NCBI RefSeq assembly: GCF_006714895.1
Contig: NZ_VFME01000001.1
Coordinates: forward strand, 186,001-250,000
Source of the DNA: Gramella sp. Hel_I_59
Lineage (GTDB): Bacteria > Bacteroidota > Bacteroidia > Flavobacteriales > Flavobacteriaceae
Length of the DNA stretch: 64,000 nt
Direction: 5' to 3'
Shown here: in pieces, positions 49,883-59,095 of the stretch
Layout: each line of letters opens with the position of its first letter
How positions within the stretch are numbered: the first letter of the stretch is position 1
The notes under the pieces: model-generated
What the model saw: only the letters and a program-made list of their open reading frames with translations
Database searches by the model: none
Told to the model about the DNA's origin: nothing
Program-made: the position numbers and the translations under genes

Positions 49883-52288
49883 TTATGGTCTTAATCGTTC
49901 TCTTTCAGCTTCATCGATCGTACGCTGATTGTCACTCAGCCTGAAGTTTCCGAAGTTATATTTAAACCCTATCTGGACATTCCTGTTTTCAGAAAAAGAA
50001 AAGAAACTGTTGCTCTGGTTCAAATATTCTGAAGTAAGGCGGGTGTTCGTAGAGTTGAATATATCGTTCACATTTAAACTTAGCTCTGCTCTATTATCCC
50101 ATAACGTCTTTCTCAAACCAATACTTACAGTCGTCATTGGCTCCAGGTTGTAAGATCCAGATAGATAATCTGAAAGATATTGCGCAAACAATGTTCCTTC
50201 AAAAGTACCATCCTGGGACAAAGTAAAGATATTATAGACGTATGCCTGAACACCTTCAGCGTCTATCGTTACCTCAGCGTTATTACTCTCCAGGGCAAGC
50301 AACGTATTTTCCATACGGAATAGCGAAGTAAAAAATTGTGCATACCAGAAATCTGTGACAGAAAGACCGTATGTAATATCAACTCCGTAGGATTTCGAAT
50401 CCAGCAAATTCTGATTCACGTTACGAATGGTAAGATTTTGATTATCCTGAAAAACGAGGGTTTCCGGAGCTTCCCCAAGATCCTTATAATAGAAATCAAA
50501 GAACCATGCATTATTTAAAGTATAGTTCAAGTTAAAATTATTACTAATGGACGCGATTAGATTTGGGTTTCCAGCGTTGAAATTTGTCTCGTTCAAGAAG
50601 TATCTGAATGGATTCAGACTTTCATATCGTGGTCGTTGAATTCTACGGCTATAATCCAACGTAAAACTGTGATTGTCTGAAGCTCGATATTGCAGGTATG
50701 CCGTTGGAAACAATTCAAAGTATTCGCGATCATTGATAGTTTCAACACTCATGCTCTCGCCTGCTCTATCGGTATATTCCCCGCGAAGTCCTAATTTACC
50801 ACTCCATTTCGTCCAGTCATGACTTATAGAAAGATATGCTGCATAGATATTTTCATCATATAAAAATACATCTCCCAGTTCATCATACAACGATTCCAAA
50901 CGTCGCTCATTCATGTACTCGATCCCACTTTTAGATTCTATAGCAGAATATTTGAGTCCGCTTTCAAAAGCAGATTCCCCGATCGTCGTTGAATAATCTG
51001 CCTGTGCAGTATATATATCAACCACCTGGCTGGCATCGGTTTCAAATTCAAGTGCATCCAGACGTTGACCCTGGGGATCAAAATATTGAGAAAACACAGT
51101 TTGCTCACGATCCTGGTCAAACCTTGTGTAATGTGCTTTTAAGGAAAGATCTCCTCCATTATCAAATGAGGTGGTGTAATCAAGATTTAATGCAACATTA
51201 TTTTGATCTGTAAAAACGCCAGAATCTGTTACCAATGTCGAATCAAGTCCTCCGGAAGCATTTCTCATCTCGGTCGTTACATCATTATCAAATTCACGGT
51301 TTGGTGAAAAGTTGGCATTTACAGAAAAGTTAAGATTGCTCTTTTCTGAAAGTTCGAAATCTATGATCGCGTTGGCATTATGAGCCTGGCTTGTAGTCTC
51401 TCTGGTAAAATCTGTATCCCATCTGGAAAATCGCTGCCCATCCTGTATAAAATTGATATAGGAATCGTCGTTCTTATAATCCTTACGCGGACTAAAATTA
51501 TAATTTGCAAACACGTTCACCTTATCACCCTGGAAATAATGACTGGTTCCAATCTTATATTTTGAATAGATCGCCTGGGTATAAGTTCCTTCTACACTTC
51601 CCTTGTAGCCCGGAGTAATGCTTTTACTGGTTGTTATATTAAGGATCGCTCCTCCTTCAGCATCGTATTTTGCTGGCGGATTCGTGATGATCTCAATAGA
51701 TTTAATGTTTTCTGCGGAATAAGATTCCAATAATGTCTGCAATTCTGAAGCAGATAAATAGATCTTGCGATCATTCAAATACACCTGCACTGCGGCGTTT
51801 CGAACCATCAACTGTCCCTGATTATCGATAACTCCAGGTGATTTCTTTAGAATATCCCAGGTATTTCCAGAGGATAAAGTAGAATTCTCCACATCAAAAA
51901 CGATACGATCCACTTCCCTGCTAATCCTTGGTTTCCTGGCTTGAATCGTTACCTCATCAAGATCTCCTGAAGATGGTGAAACTTTCAAAGTTTTAAGATT
52001 GATGTCTCCTTTTACCCTGATCTTCTTCAGCAGGTCATCATAACCAACATAGGTGATTTTTAGAACATAATTATCATCCTTGATATCTTTCAGCAAAAAG
52101 CTCCCATCCTCTTCACTCACCGTTCCTTTGACGACAGAAACTGAATCCTGGGCGTTCAAAAGAATGACATTCGCGTATGCAAGTGGGTCATTGTTAAGGT
52201 CGGTTAACTTTCCTGAAAGTTCATTTTGTGAAAATACCAGCGTACTTAAAAAGCAAAGTAAAATGCTTAGAGATATTCTAATATTCAT
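49883..52288 (-). CDS. Outer-membrane beta-barrel protein (TonB-receptor-like, OMP_b-brl_3)
   Basis: An 801-residue outer-membrane protein: signal peptide to 'LVFSQ', a carboxypeptidase-regulatory-like domain (residues about 22-100, 'LSGKLTDLNNDPLAYANVIL'), a plug ('SPGVIDNQGQLMVRNAAVQVYLND' in parts, 'NPPAKYDAEGGAILNI') and a barrel of the OMP_b-brl_3 type ending with 'IGFKYNFGNFRL' before a short tail. Substrate unknown. The family often handles small ligands or siderophores or is of unknown use; no SusD partner is next to it. It stands alone between dusB and the NlpC/P60 gene. Confidence 0.88.
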   Translation of the reverse strand: MNIRISLSILLCFLSTLVFSQNELSGKLTDLNNDPLAYANVILLNAQDSVSVVKGTVSEEDGSFLLKDIKDDNYVLKITYVGYDDLLKKIRVKGDINLKTLKVSPSSGDLDEVTIQARKPRISREVDRIVFDVENSTLSSGNTWDILKKSPGVIDNQGQLMVRNAAVQVYLNDRKIYLSASELQTLLESYSAENIKSIEIITNPPAKYDAEGGAILNITTSKSITPGYKGSVEGTYTQAIYSKYKIGTSHYFQGDKVNVFANYNFSPRKDYKNDDSYINFIQDGQRFSRWDTDFTRETTSQAHNANAIIDFELSEKSNLNFSVNANFSPNREFDNDVTTEMRNASGGLDSTLVTDSGVFTDQNNVALNLDYTTSFDNGGDLSLKAHYTRFDQDREQTVFSQYFDPQGQRLDALEFETDASQVVDIYTAQADYSTTIGESAFESGLKYSAIESKSGIEYMNERRLESLYDELGDVFLYDENIYAAYLSISHDWTKWSGKLGLRGEYTDRAGESMSVETINDREYFELFPTAYLQYRASDNHSFTLDYSRRIQRPRYESLNPFRYFLNETNFNAGNPNLIASISNNFNLNYTLNNAWFFDFYYKDLGEAPETLVFQDNQNLTIRNVNQNLLDSKSYGVDITYGLSVTDFWYAQFFTSLFRMENTLLALESNNAEVTIDAEGVQAYVYNIFTLSQDGTFEGTLFAQYLSDYLSGSYNLEPMTTVSIGLRKTLWDNRAELSLNVNDIFNSTNTRLTSEYLNQSNSFFSFSENRNVQIGFKYNFGNFRLSDNQRTIDEAERERLRP

Positions 52289-52445
52289 GTTTGGTTAGTT
52301 CGGTTTGTTTGGTAACAAGGGCAAATATAGCTTTTATGTATTTTTAAGCAAGAAAAAGCTTTTATATCGACCTGAAGCTAAATTAATTAGCAATTGTTCA
52401 ACAAATCAGGCTAAATACTTATAAAAAGTACTGTTTCGCCTAAAA

Positions 52446-53651
52446 TTACTGTGCGTTACCGGTATAAAAATCCTGCTTTTTCAAGTATTTGAGTCCGTGA
52501 GATTGTTGATCGAGAAATCTTTTAGTTCTCAGGTATCGGCTTTTGTTGAATTCATCAAAGTTTTCAGCTTTATCATCTACACTACTAATATGAACGTCTC
52601 CAGAGGAATGAATAAATTCGTTATTACCAATCCACATTCCTACATGCACTACTTTTTCTGAAGTAGAATCTGTTGCCGGTCTTCCAAAGAACAGTAGATC
52701 CCCTACTTCCAGCTTGTTGAAATCAGATTCGTCGTCCACCAGCGTACCTTCTTTGATCTGTTGTGAAGCATCCCTGGGAATGACCACGCCATTCATGAAA
52801 TAAATCGTTTTGGTGAATCCGCTACAGTCCACTCCTTTCGCAGAGGTTCCTCCCCATAAATAAGGTAGACCCATCAGTTTTTCAGAAACCCTCGTTAAAC
52901 TTTCGCCATCAGGTTCCAAATTCTGTAACCATTCCCCGTAGTTCTTCGCATCATTCTTGGAAACGTAGGCTTCACGCGCATCAGGATATCTAACTTTATA
53001 AAAATCTCCTGAATCTTCCAGCAATTCCAGGACTGCCCCGGTTACCAGATCTGTAACGGGATTAGAATCCAGATCAGCCTTAGTATAGGAGTTCCCATAA
53101 GCTTTCGTGAAAATGATCTTTTCTGAAGTTTTCCAGTTATTAAATTTACTTTCATTCATGGTCGTAATTCCTCCGTGGTCGACCCACGAAAGATAATCGT
53201 CTGGAGTTTGAATATAGTACCATTCTTCGGTCCGTTTCCAGATCTTCACAGGAGTTCCGAGTGTAGCCTGAGTCACAAGTTCAGAAGAATGTTTGCTATC
53301 TCCTCTTAAATTGGCTACCGAAACGTCTATGATCCCAAAAAGCTTTTCTCCCAATGCTTCGGAAGGCAAAACCTGAATACTGTCTTTATAATTAATCCCA
53401 GCCGAATCAAGATCTGATAAAAGTCTATTTTTTGCTTCTTCTGAATTGGTTTCACCTTTAAGAATGATTCCGTTACTACCTTCTTCCGCAGAAATATCAA
53501 AAAGTGCTACCCGTTTGTCTGGAGCAAATTCAGTTCTGGTTTGTTCTACAATTTCTTCTACCTGACCAGTTTTAGCCGATTCTTTGTTGGATTCTCCACA
53601 GGAAAGGAAGAAAATTGCTGCTAGAAAATATATTATAGATCTGGTTTTCAT
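52446..53651 (-). CDS. SH3-domain NlpC/P60 cysteine peptidase, lipoprotein
   Basis: A 401-residue lipoprotein (lipobox 'FLSC'). Two SH3-like domains lie at about 115-170 and 190-245 ('TPVKIWKRTEEWYYIQTPDDYLSWVDHGG' in parts). The C-terminal NlpC/P60 domain has 'GVDCSGFTKTIYF' with the catalytic Cys near 275, 'HVGMWIGNNEFIHSSG' with catalytic His and a second polar residue. It should cleave stem peptides (D-Glu-diamino acid bond) of peptidoglycan. It is two bases after the GHL10 gene in an operon that starts with murQ. Confidence 0.9.
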   Translation of the reverse strand: MKTRSIIYFLAAIFFLSCGESNKESAKTGQVEEIVEQTRTEFAPDKRVALFDISAEEGSNGIILKGETNSEEAKNRLLSDLDSAGINYKDSIQVLPSEALGEKLFGIIDVSVANLRGDSKHSSELVTQATLGTPVKIWKRTEEWYYIQTPDDYLSWVDHGGITTMNESKFNNWKTSEKIIFTKAYGNSYTKADLDSNPVTDLVTGAVLELLEDSGDFYKVRYPDAREAYVSKNDAKNYGEWLQNLEPDGESLTRVSEKLMGLPYLWGGTSAKGVDCSGFTKTIYFMNGVVIPRDASQQIKEGTLVDDESDFNKLEVGDLLFFGRPATDSTSEKVVHVGMWIGNNEFIHSSGDVHISSVDDKAENFDEFNKSRYLRTKRFLDQQSHGLKYLKKQDFYTGNAQ

Positions 53652-53653
53652 AA

Positions 53654-55261
53654 TTAAGATTTTATAAGGTCAAGGATTTGAAGATCATATTGCTGGAAAC
53701 TACTTTGTGTTCCCGTGCGATCTACCGCAGTTATCCCAATTTTGATCAATGTATTGTTGTCTTTATTCTGAATTGGCAGCGAATGCAAATCCTGTTCCTG
53801 ATTCAAAATTTTGTAGTTCCAGCCACTATTTTCATACTGATAATAAACCACCCACCTGAAGTGCTCATTTAAACTTGAGTTCTTTATAGTATATTCTGAA
53901 GCTGTTTTAGATAGTTCGATCTGCGGAATTTCAGGAGTTCCAGAAGATAACCATGGACTTGCTGGTATCAGGGCATTTTGTTGATAAGGTCCGTTTTTCA
54001 GGGAATTTCTTAGTTTCTCGCTTTTCATCAGCGGTCCAATGTTCCAGTGCACCACACCTGGGCTATCCGGAAGAATTCCACGAGAGATCATGATCTGTGA
54101 GGCAATTTCACCTGGTGTTTCTTCATCCAGAGCAAGGTTAATTCCCGGCCAGAGATGTCTTCCCACTACATTTTCAGATTCCCACCAACCCAATAAAACC
54201 GGAAAGCTCTGCCCTACTTTTGCCGTGGGCCAGTAGAGTTGCGGAGTGAAATAATCGATCCAGCCTTTATTCAGCCATAATTTTGCATCAGCATATAATT
54301 CTTCATACTGGTCCATTCCTTTGATACTTGTAGGAAAACCAGGTCTCCAGATACCAAACGGACTAATCCCGAATTTTACGAAAGACTTTTCAGCCTTAAT
54401 CTCACCAGCAATTCTTTCAATAAAATCATTAACGCTTTTACGCCTCCAATCGGCTCTGGAAAGTTCACCTCCACTACTCTGGTATTTCTGGAAACTTACA
54501 TCATCCGGGAATCCGCTTTTACCATTATAAGAAGCATAGGGGTAGAAATAATCATCAAAATGAACGGCATCGATATCATAGCGTTCCACAATATCCATCA
54601 CTACTGCAGCCGAATGTTCCTGCACCTTTTCACTTCCGGGATCCATCCACCACATCCCATTTTTCAGCTCCATTACGAGTTCCGGATTGGTTTTTACAAT
54701 AGACTTTTCACCAATCTCTTTTCCAGTGGTATGATGTGCGCGGTATGGATTGAGCCAGACATGAAGCTCCAGACCTCTTAAATGAGCCTGTTCTATCCAG
54801 AATTCGAGCGGATCGTAAAAAGGTTCTGGTGCCTTGCCACTTTTGCCAGTAAGAAAATAGGACCATGGTTCCAGTTCGCTTTGATATAATGCATCAGCCT
54901 GCGGCCGAACCTGTAAAATGACCGCGTTGAAATTATTTTCTTCAAGAAAATCAAGCATTTCCAGGGCTTCCTTTTTCTGTATTTCAGTAGGTAAACCTGC
55001 TTTACTCGGCCAGTTGATATTTGCAACCGTTGCGATCCAGGCTGCTCTAAATTCGGCTATATCAAGCGGTGGTTCAATAAACGTATTTTCAGTGATTTCT
55101 TCTGAAACTTCAGGACTTTCCATCTCCTTTTGAACCTGTGTTTCTGTTGTTTCAGTTTGCTTTTCAGCTACTTGAACATTTTTGGTAGATTTACAGGAAT
55201 ATGCAAAAAACGCCAGAAGAATCAGCGATAAGGATTTATAATATTTTAAAGATTTGATCAT
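53654..55261 (-). CDS. GHL10/DUF187 glycosidase-like lipoprotein
   Basis: A 535-residue lipoprotein ('FAYSC'). After a Thr/Glu-rich linker, residues about 75-400 form a TIM-barrel of the GHL10 type: 'FRAAWIATVANINWPS', 'AVILQVRPQADALYQSELEPWS' in parts, 'LELHVWLNPYRAHH', 'DAVHFDDYFYPYASY' and 'KFGISPFGIWRPGF'. The C-terminal part is an Fn3-like sandwich. E. coli DigH of this family cleaves denuded peptidoglycan glycan strands. The murQ gene upstream (overlap TAATG) and NlpC/P60 gene downstream fit a peptidoglycan target rather than a pectin one. Confidence 0.87.
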   Translation of the reverse strand: MIKSLKYYKSLSLILLAFFAYSCKSTKNVQVAEKQTETTETQVQKEMESPEVSEEITENTFIEPPLDIAEFRAAWIATVANINWPSKAGLPTEIQKKEALEMLDFLEENNFNAVILQVRPQADALYQSELEPWSYFLTGKSGKAPEPFYDPLEFWIEQAHLRGLELHVWLNPYRAHHTTGKEIGEKSIVKTNPELVMELKNGMWWMDPGSEKVQEHSAAVVMDIVERYDIDAVHFDDYFYPYASYNGKSGFPDDVSFQKYQSSGGELSRADWRRKSVNDFIERIAGEIKAEKSFVKFGISPFGIWRPGFPTSIKGMDQYEELYADAKLWLNKGWIDYFTPQLYWPTAKVGQSFPVLLGWWESENVVGRHLWPGINLALDEETPGEIASQIMISRGILPDSPGVVHWNIGPLMKSEKLRNSLKNGPYQQNALIPASPWLSSGTPEIPQIELSKTASEYTIKNSSLNEHFRWVVYYQYENSGWNYKILNQEQDLHSLPIQNKDNNTLIKIGITAVDRTGTQSSFQQYDLQILDLIKS

Positions 55262-56082
55262 TAACTATTCTGTTGAAAATTAGTGATCGCCAGCCTTACA
55301 CTACCATGCTCTAATAACAATGCATTTGCCTGCTCTTCGTCTATATGCAATTCATCCATGATCATCTGAGTTCCACGTCCCACCAGCTTTTTGTTAGATA
55401 ACTGCATATCTACCATCTTATTTCCTTTGATCTTTCCTAACCTGATCATGCTAGACGTTGTAATCATGTTCAAAACCATTTTTTGCGCTGTTCCAGCTTT
55501 CATCCTGGTACTTCCAGTTACAAATTCTGGTCCGGTGATCACTTCTACTGGAAATTCTGATGCCTTTGCCACTGGACTTCCAGAGCTACAGGTCACACAT
55601 CCTGTGATTATATTATTCTCTCTGGCTTTTTCGATGCCGCCAATCACATAGGGCGTTGTTCCAGATGCGGCGATGCCTATCAGGACATCCTTTGAACAGA
55701 TCTCATATTGCTGAAGATCTTTCCATGCCTGTTCCCGGTCATCTTCTGCATTTTCAACAGCATTCCTCAAAGCCGTATCACCACCGGCAATTAGACCAAT
55801 TACGATTCCTGGTTCAACCCCAAATGTTGGCGGACATTCTGAAGCGTCCAGAACTCCAAGCCGACCACTCGTACCAGCTCCAATATAAAATAGTCTTCCT
55901 CCTGCTCCTAGTTTTTCAACGATCCTGTCTACCAGAACTTCAATTGCCGGAATTACTTTTTGCACACTTTCAGCCACTGTTTGATCTTCCTTGTTGATAT
56001 TCTTCAGAAGTTCTGTAATATTCATCTTTTCGAGATGATCATAATTTGATGCCTTTTCAGTATCGGGTTTCAGGAAATCCAT
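55261..56082 (-). CDS. murQ: N-acetylmuramic acid 6-phosphate etherase MurQ
   Basis: From the ATG at 'MDFLKPDTEKAS' the product has 273 residues, the usual MurQ length; an upstream TTG is less likely. The SIS domain has 'GGRLFYIGAGTSGRLGVLDASECPP' in parts and 'IGIAASGTTPYVIGG', and the family motif 'STRMKAGTAQKMVLNMITT' in parts. It splits MurNAc-6-phosphate to GlcNAc-6-phosphate and lactate in peptidoglycan recycling. Its stop shares a base with the start of the GHL10 gene (TAATG). It begins a three-gene cell-wall operon and is divergent from lepA with about 200 bases between. Confidence 0.94.
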   Translation of the reverse strand: MDFLKPDTEKASNYDHLEKMNITELLKNINKEDQTVAESVQKVIPAIEVLVDRIVEKLGAGGRLFYIGAGTSGRLGVLDASECPPTFGVEPGIVIGLIAGGDTALRNAVENAEDDREQAWKDLQQYEICSKDVLIGIAASGTTPYVIGGIEKARENNIITGCVTCSSGSPVAKASEFPVEVITGPEFVTGSTRMKAGTAQKMVLNMITTSSMIRLGKIKGNKMVDMQLSNKKLVGRGTQMIMDELHIDEEQANALLLEHGSVRLAITNFQQNS

Positions 56083-56279
56083 AGTCAGTTTTTTGATGCA
56101 ATGCCTTTGTAGTATAGACTTCAGCAAAGAAATTTACAAGCTCTAAAATAGCATTATCGAATGCTTTCACACAGCGAAACAAACATAAACTTGAAATTTT
56201 ATATAAGACTATTAATTCAATTATATTTGTAGTCTTAAAATTACCTGAATTTTTAGGCCTAAGGATACAAATACTGGAG

Positions 56280-58076
56280 ATGAAGAACATTCGAAATTTT
56301 TGCATAATCGCGCATATCGATCACGGGAAAAGTACACTGGCAGATCGCCTGCTGGATTTTACCGGGACTGTAACCGAGCGTGAAAAACAGGAACAACTGC
56401 TGGACAGTATGGACCTGGAACGGGAACGCGGGATCACTATTAAGTCTCATGCGATACAAATGGATTATGTTCATGAAGGTGAAGAATACACGCTAAACCT
56501 TATTGACACTCCCGGCCACGTGGATTTTTCTTATGAAGTATCCCGTTCTATTGCTGCTTGTGAAGGTGCTTTACTGGTAGTAGATGCAGCCCAAAGTATT
56601 CAGGCTCAAACTATTTCGAATCTTTACCTTGCTCTTGAGAACGATCTTGAGATCATTCCGGTACTAAATAAAGTGGATCTTCCCAGTGCAAATCCTGAGG
56701 TGGTGACAGATGATATCGTGGATCTTTTAGGTTGTGATGCTTCAGATGTTATCCCGGCAAGTGCAAAGACAGGTATTGGGATTAAAGAGATCCTAGATGC
56801 TATTATTTCCAGAATTCCTGCTCCAACAGGAAAAGTTGATGCTCCACTTAGAGCATTGATCTTTGACTCTGTTTACAACCCATTCAGAGGTGTTGAAACA
56901 TATTTTAGAGTTATTAATGGATCTATTAGAAAAGGTGAAAAGATCAAGTTCGTTGCGACCAATAAAACATATGATGCCGATGAAGTGGGAACACTTCGTT
57001 TAAAACAATTTCCTCGTAAAGAGATCAAAACCGGTGATGTTGGTTACCTCATCACGGGTATTAAGGATGCTCGTGAGGTGAAAGTTGGTGATACTATTAC
57101 CAGCGCCGTAAATCCAACTACGGAAGCTGTTGCAGGTTTTGAGGACGTAAAACCAATGGTTTTCGCCGGAATTTACCCTGTAGATACTGAAGATTACGAA
57201 GAATTGAGAGCTTCAATGGAGAAATTACAGCTGAACGATGCTTCGCTGGTTTTTACTCCTGAAAGTTCTGCAGCTTTAGGTTTTGGTTTCCGTTGTGGAT
57301 TCCTTGGAATGTTACACCTTGAAATTATTCAGGAAAGACTGGAACGTGAGTTCGATATGACCGTGATCACTACGGTTCCTAACGTTTCTTACCAGGCTTA
57401 CACCAATAAGAATCCAGATGAGGCTTTACTGGTAAATAACCCGTCTGACCTTCCTGAACCTTCCACATTGAACAGGGTTGAGGAGCCATTTATCAAGGCT
57501 ACGATCATTACAAAATCAGATTATGTTGGGAACGTAATGTCTCTATGTATTGAAAAGCGTGGAGAAATTACCAACCAGACCTATCTCACTACAGAAAGAG
57601 TTGAACTAACTTTTGACATGCCATTAGCAGAGATTGTTTTCGACTTCTATGACAGGCTTAAAACTGTATCAAGAGGTTATGCTTCTTTCGATTATTCTCC
57701 AATTGGAATGCGCCAGTCTAAACTTGTAAAAGTAGACGTACTTCTGAATGCGAATACAGTAGATGCACTTTCTGCGCTATTACACGTGGATAACGCGTAT
57801 GATATTGGAAAGAAAATGTGCGAGAAACTGAAGGAATTGATCCCAAGACAACAGTTTGATATTCCAATCCAGGCCGCTATTGGCGCCAAGATCATTGCCC
57901 GTGAAACGGTAAAAGCTTTACGTAAGGATGTTACCGCGAAATGTTATGGTGGTGATATTTCCCGTAAACGTAAACTTCTTGAAAAGCAGAAAAAAGGTAA
58001 GAAGAGAATGAGACAGGTTGGAAATGTTGAAATTCCGCAGGAAGCATTTATGGCGGTTCTTAAACTGAACGATTAG
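56280..58076 (+). CDS. lepA: Elongation factor 4 (LepA)
   Basis: A 598-residue translational GTPase. G1 '[15 protein letters not shown]', G2 within '[12 protein letters not shown]', G3 'DTPGHVDF' and G4 'NKVDLP' are intact, and the LepA-specific C-terminal domain follows, ending '[34 protein letters not shown]' in parts. It acts on stalled or misplaced ribosomes and helps initiation. Full family length. A structured intergenic repeat and a terminator follow. Confidence 0.96.
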   Translation: MKNIRNFCIIAHIDHGKSTLADRLLDFTGTVTEREKQEQLLDSMDLERERGITIKSHAIQMDYVHEGEEYTLNLIDTPGHVDFSYEVSRSIAACEGALLVVDAAQSIQAQTISNLYLALENDLEIIPVLNKVDLPSANPEVVTDDIVDLLGCDASDVIPASAKTGIGIKEILDAIISRIPAPTGKVDAPLRALIFDSVYNPFRGVETYFRVINGSIRKGEKIKFVATNKTYDADEVGTLRLKQFPRKEIKTGDVGYLITGIKDAREVKVGDTITSAVNPTTEAVAGFEDVKPMVFAGIYPVDTEDYEELRASMEKLQLNDASLVFTPESSAALGFGFRCGFLGMLHLEIIQERLEREFDMTVITTVPNVSYQAYTNKNPDEALLVNNPSDLPEPSTLNRVEEPFIKATIITKSDYVGNVMSLCIEKRGEITNQTYLTTERVELTFDMPLAEIVFDFYDRLKTVSRGYASFDYSPIGMRQSKLVKVDVLLNANTVDALSALLHVDNAYDIGKKMCEKLKELIPRQQFDIPIQAAIGAKIIARETVKALRKDVTAKCYGGDISRKRKLLEKQKKGKKRMRQVGNVEIPQEAFMAVLKLND

Positions 58077-58099
58077 TCAGAACTTTTTTATAGTCATTA

Positions 58100-58195
58100 T
58101 TAGGGCGTTCCGCCTTCTAAGGTCGGCGGCGGGCTATCCGTTCTAGTTTTTGGCAGCTAAGGCTTCCAAAAAGCTGCCACTACTATCCCTAACGC
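58100..58195. repeat. GC-rich intergenic structured element
   Basis: A 96-bp GC-rich block framed by TTAGGG and CCCTAA. Inside are CCGCC/GGCGG and GGCAGC/GCTGCC pairings, the latter alternative with TTTTTGG/CCAAAAA. Similar blocks, with 'GGGCTATCCG' and 'TATCCCTAACGC' as fixed parts, are in my memory common between flavobacterial genes. Only one copy is in this window, so dispersed repetition cannot be shown here. Confidence 0.5.
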
Positions 58196-58206
58196 AAAAA
58201 TTATAT

Positions 58207-58238
58207 AGACCTCACAGGCTTCAAAACTTGTGAGGTCT
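58207..58238 (+). terminator. Terminator-like hairpin after lepA
   Basis: AGACCTCACA pairs with TGTGAGGTCT over 10 perfect bases; two more pairs (one wobble) close an 8-base loop. Only a short T-rich tail (TCTTCTTATT) follows, so termination strength is uncertain. It stands between lepA and the YebC gene. Confidence 0.65.
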
Positions 58239-58336
58239 TCTTATTGGGCCTATTTCCACTACATTTTTTACTTTTGTGATAATGAGTTACTCGGTAGAAA
58301 ATCTATCGACTACAAACCAAAAACTACAGACTACAA

Positions 58337-59095
58337 ATGGCTGGACATAGTAAATGGGCGAATATTAAGCATCGTAAAGGAGCTCAGGATAAGAAAAGAG
58401 CGAAGCAGTTCACCAGGGCGATCAAAGAAATCACAGTTGCCGTAAAAGAAGGCGGAGGACCAGATCCTGAAGCTAATCCCGCCTTGCGTAATGCCATCCA
58501 GAATGCCAAAGGTGTCAATATGCCCAAGGATACCATTGAACGCGCGATCAAGAAGGCTAGTGGTGCAGATGCAGACAATTATGAAATGGTCACTTTTGAA
58601 GGCTATGGTCCAAATGGAATAGCCATTTTCGTAGAAGCTACCACAGATAATACCAATAGAACGGTCGCTTCAGTTCGTTCCATCTTCAGTAAAAATGGCG
58701 GAAGCCTTGGGACCAATGGTTCTCTGGAGTTTCTTTTCGATAAAAAGGGAGTTTTCGTACTAGAAAAGAAAAATATCAAAACAGAAATTGAAGAACTGGA
58801 ATTAGAACTTATTGAAGGTGGTGCGTCAAGTTTCGATAAGGAAGACGATTATCTAACAGTTTATACAGATTTCAATGATTTTGGAATGATGTCATCGAAA
58901 CTTGAGGAACTAAAAATAGAACCAAAAAATTCTGAAGTGCAGCGTATACCCTTAAATACAACTGAATTGCCTGTGGAAGATGCTATCAAAATCCTGAACC
59001 TCATCGAAAAATTTGAAGATGACGATGACGTTCAGAATGTATATCATACACTGGAGGTGACCGATGAACTAATTGAAAAAATGGAGGAGGAGTAA
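58337..59095 (+). CDS. YebC/PmpR (TACO1-family) protein
   Basis: A 252-residue YebC family member: 'AGHSKWANIKHRKGAQD' at the start is invariant, 'NPALRNAIQNAKGVNMPKDTIERAIKKA' in parts follows, then 'YEMVTFEGYGPNGIAIFVEATTDNTNRT' in parts and an acidic C-terminus ('EDDDDVQNVYHTLEV'). These proteins were long called transcriptional regulators, while more recent work links the family to relief of ribosome stalling at proline stretches. It converges with the antiporter gene with no gap. Confidence 0.94.
   Translation: MAGHSKWANIKHRKGAQDKKRAKQFTRAIKEITVAVKEGGGPDPEANPALRNAIQNAKGVNMPKDTIERAIKKASGADADNYEMVTFEGYGPNGIAIFVEATTDNTNRTVASVRSIFSKNGGSLGTNGSLEFLFDKKGVFVLEKKNIKTEIEELELELIEGGASSFDKEDDYLTVYTDFNDFGMMSSKLEELKIEPKNSEVQRIPLNTTELPVEDAIKILNLIEKFEDDDDVQNVYHTLEVTDELIEKMEEE

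Noticed and set aside
49883..52288. SusC-type glycan transporter
   Set aside because: It lacks the SusC signature after the plug and a SusD partner, and is 300 residues shorter than SusC.
53654..55261. A second polysaccharide utilisation enzyme
   Set aside because: GHL10 looks like a glycosidase but its operon partners act on peptidoglycan, and it is over 20 kb from the pectin locus with no SusC/D beside it.
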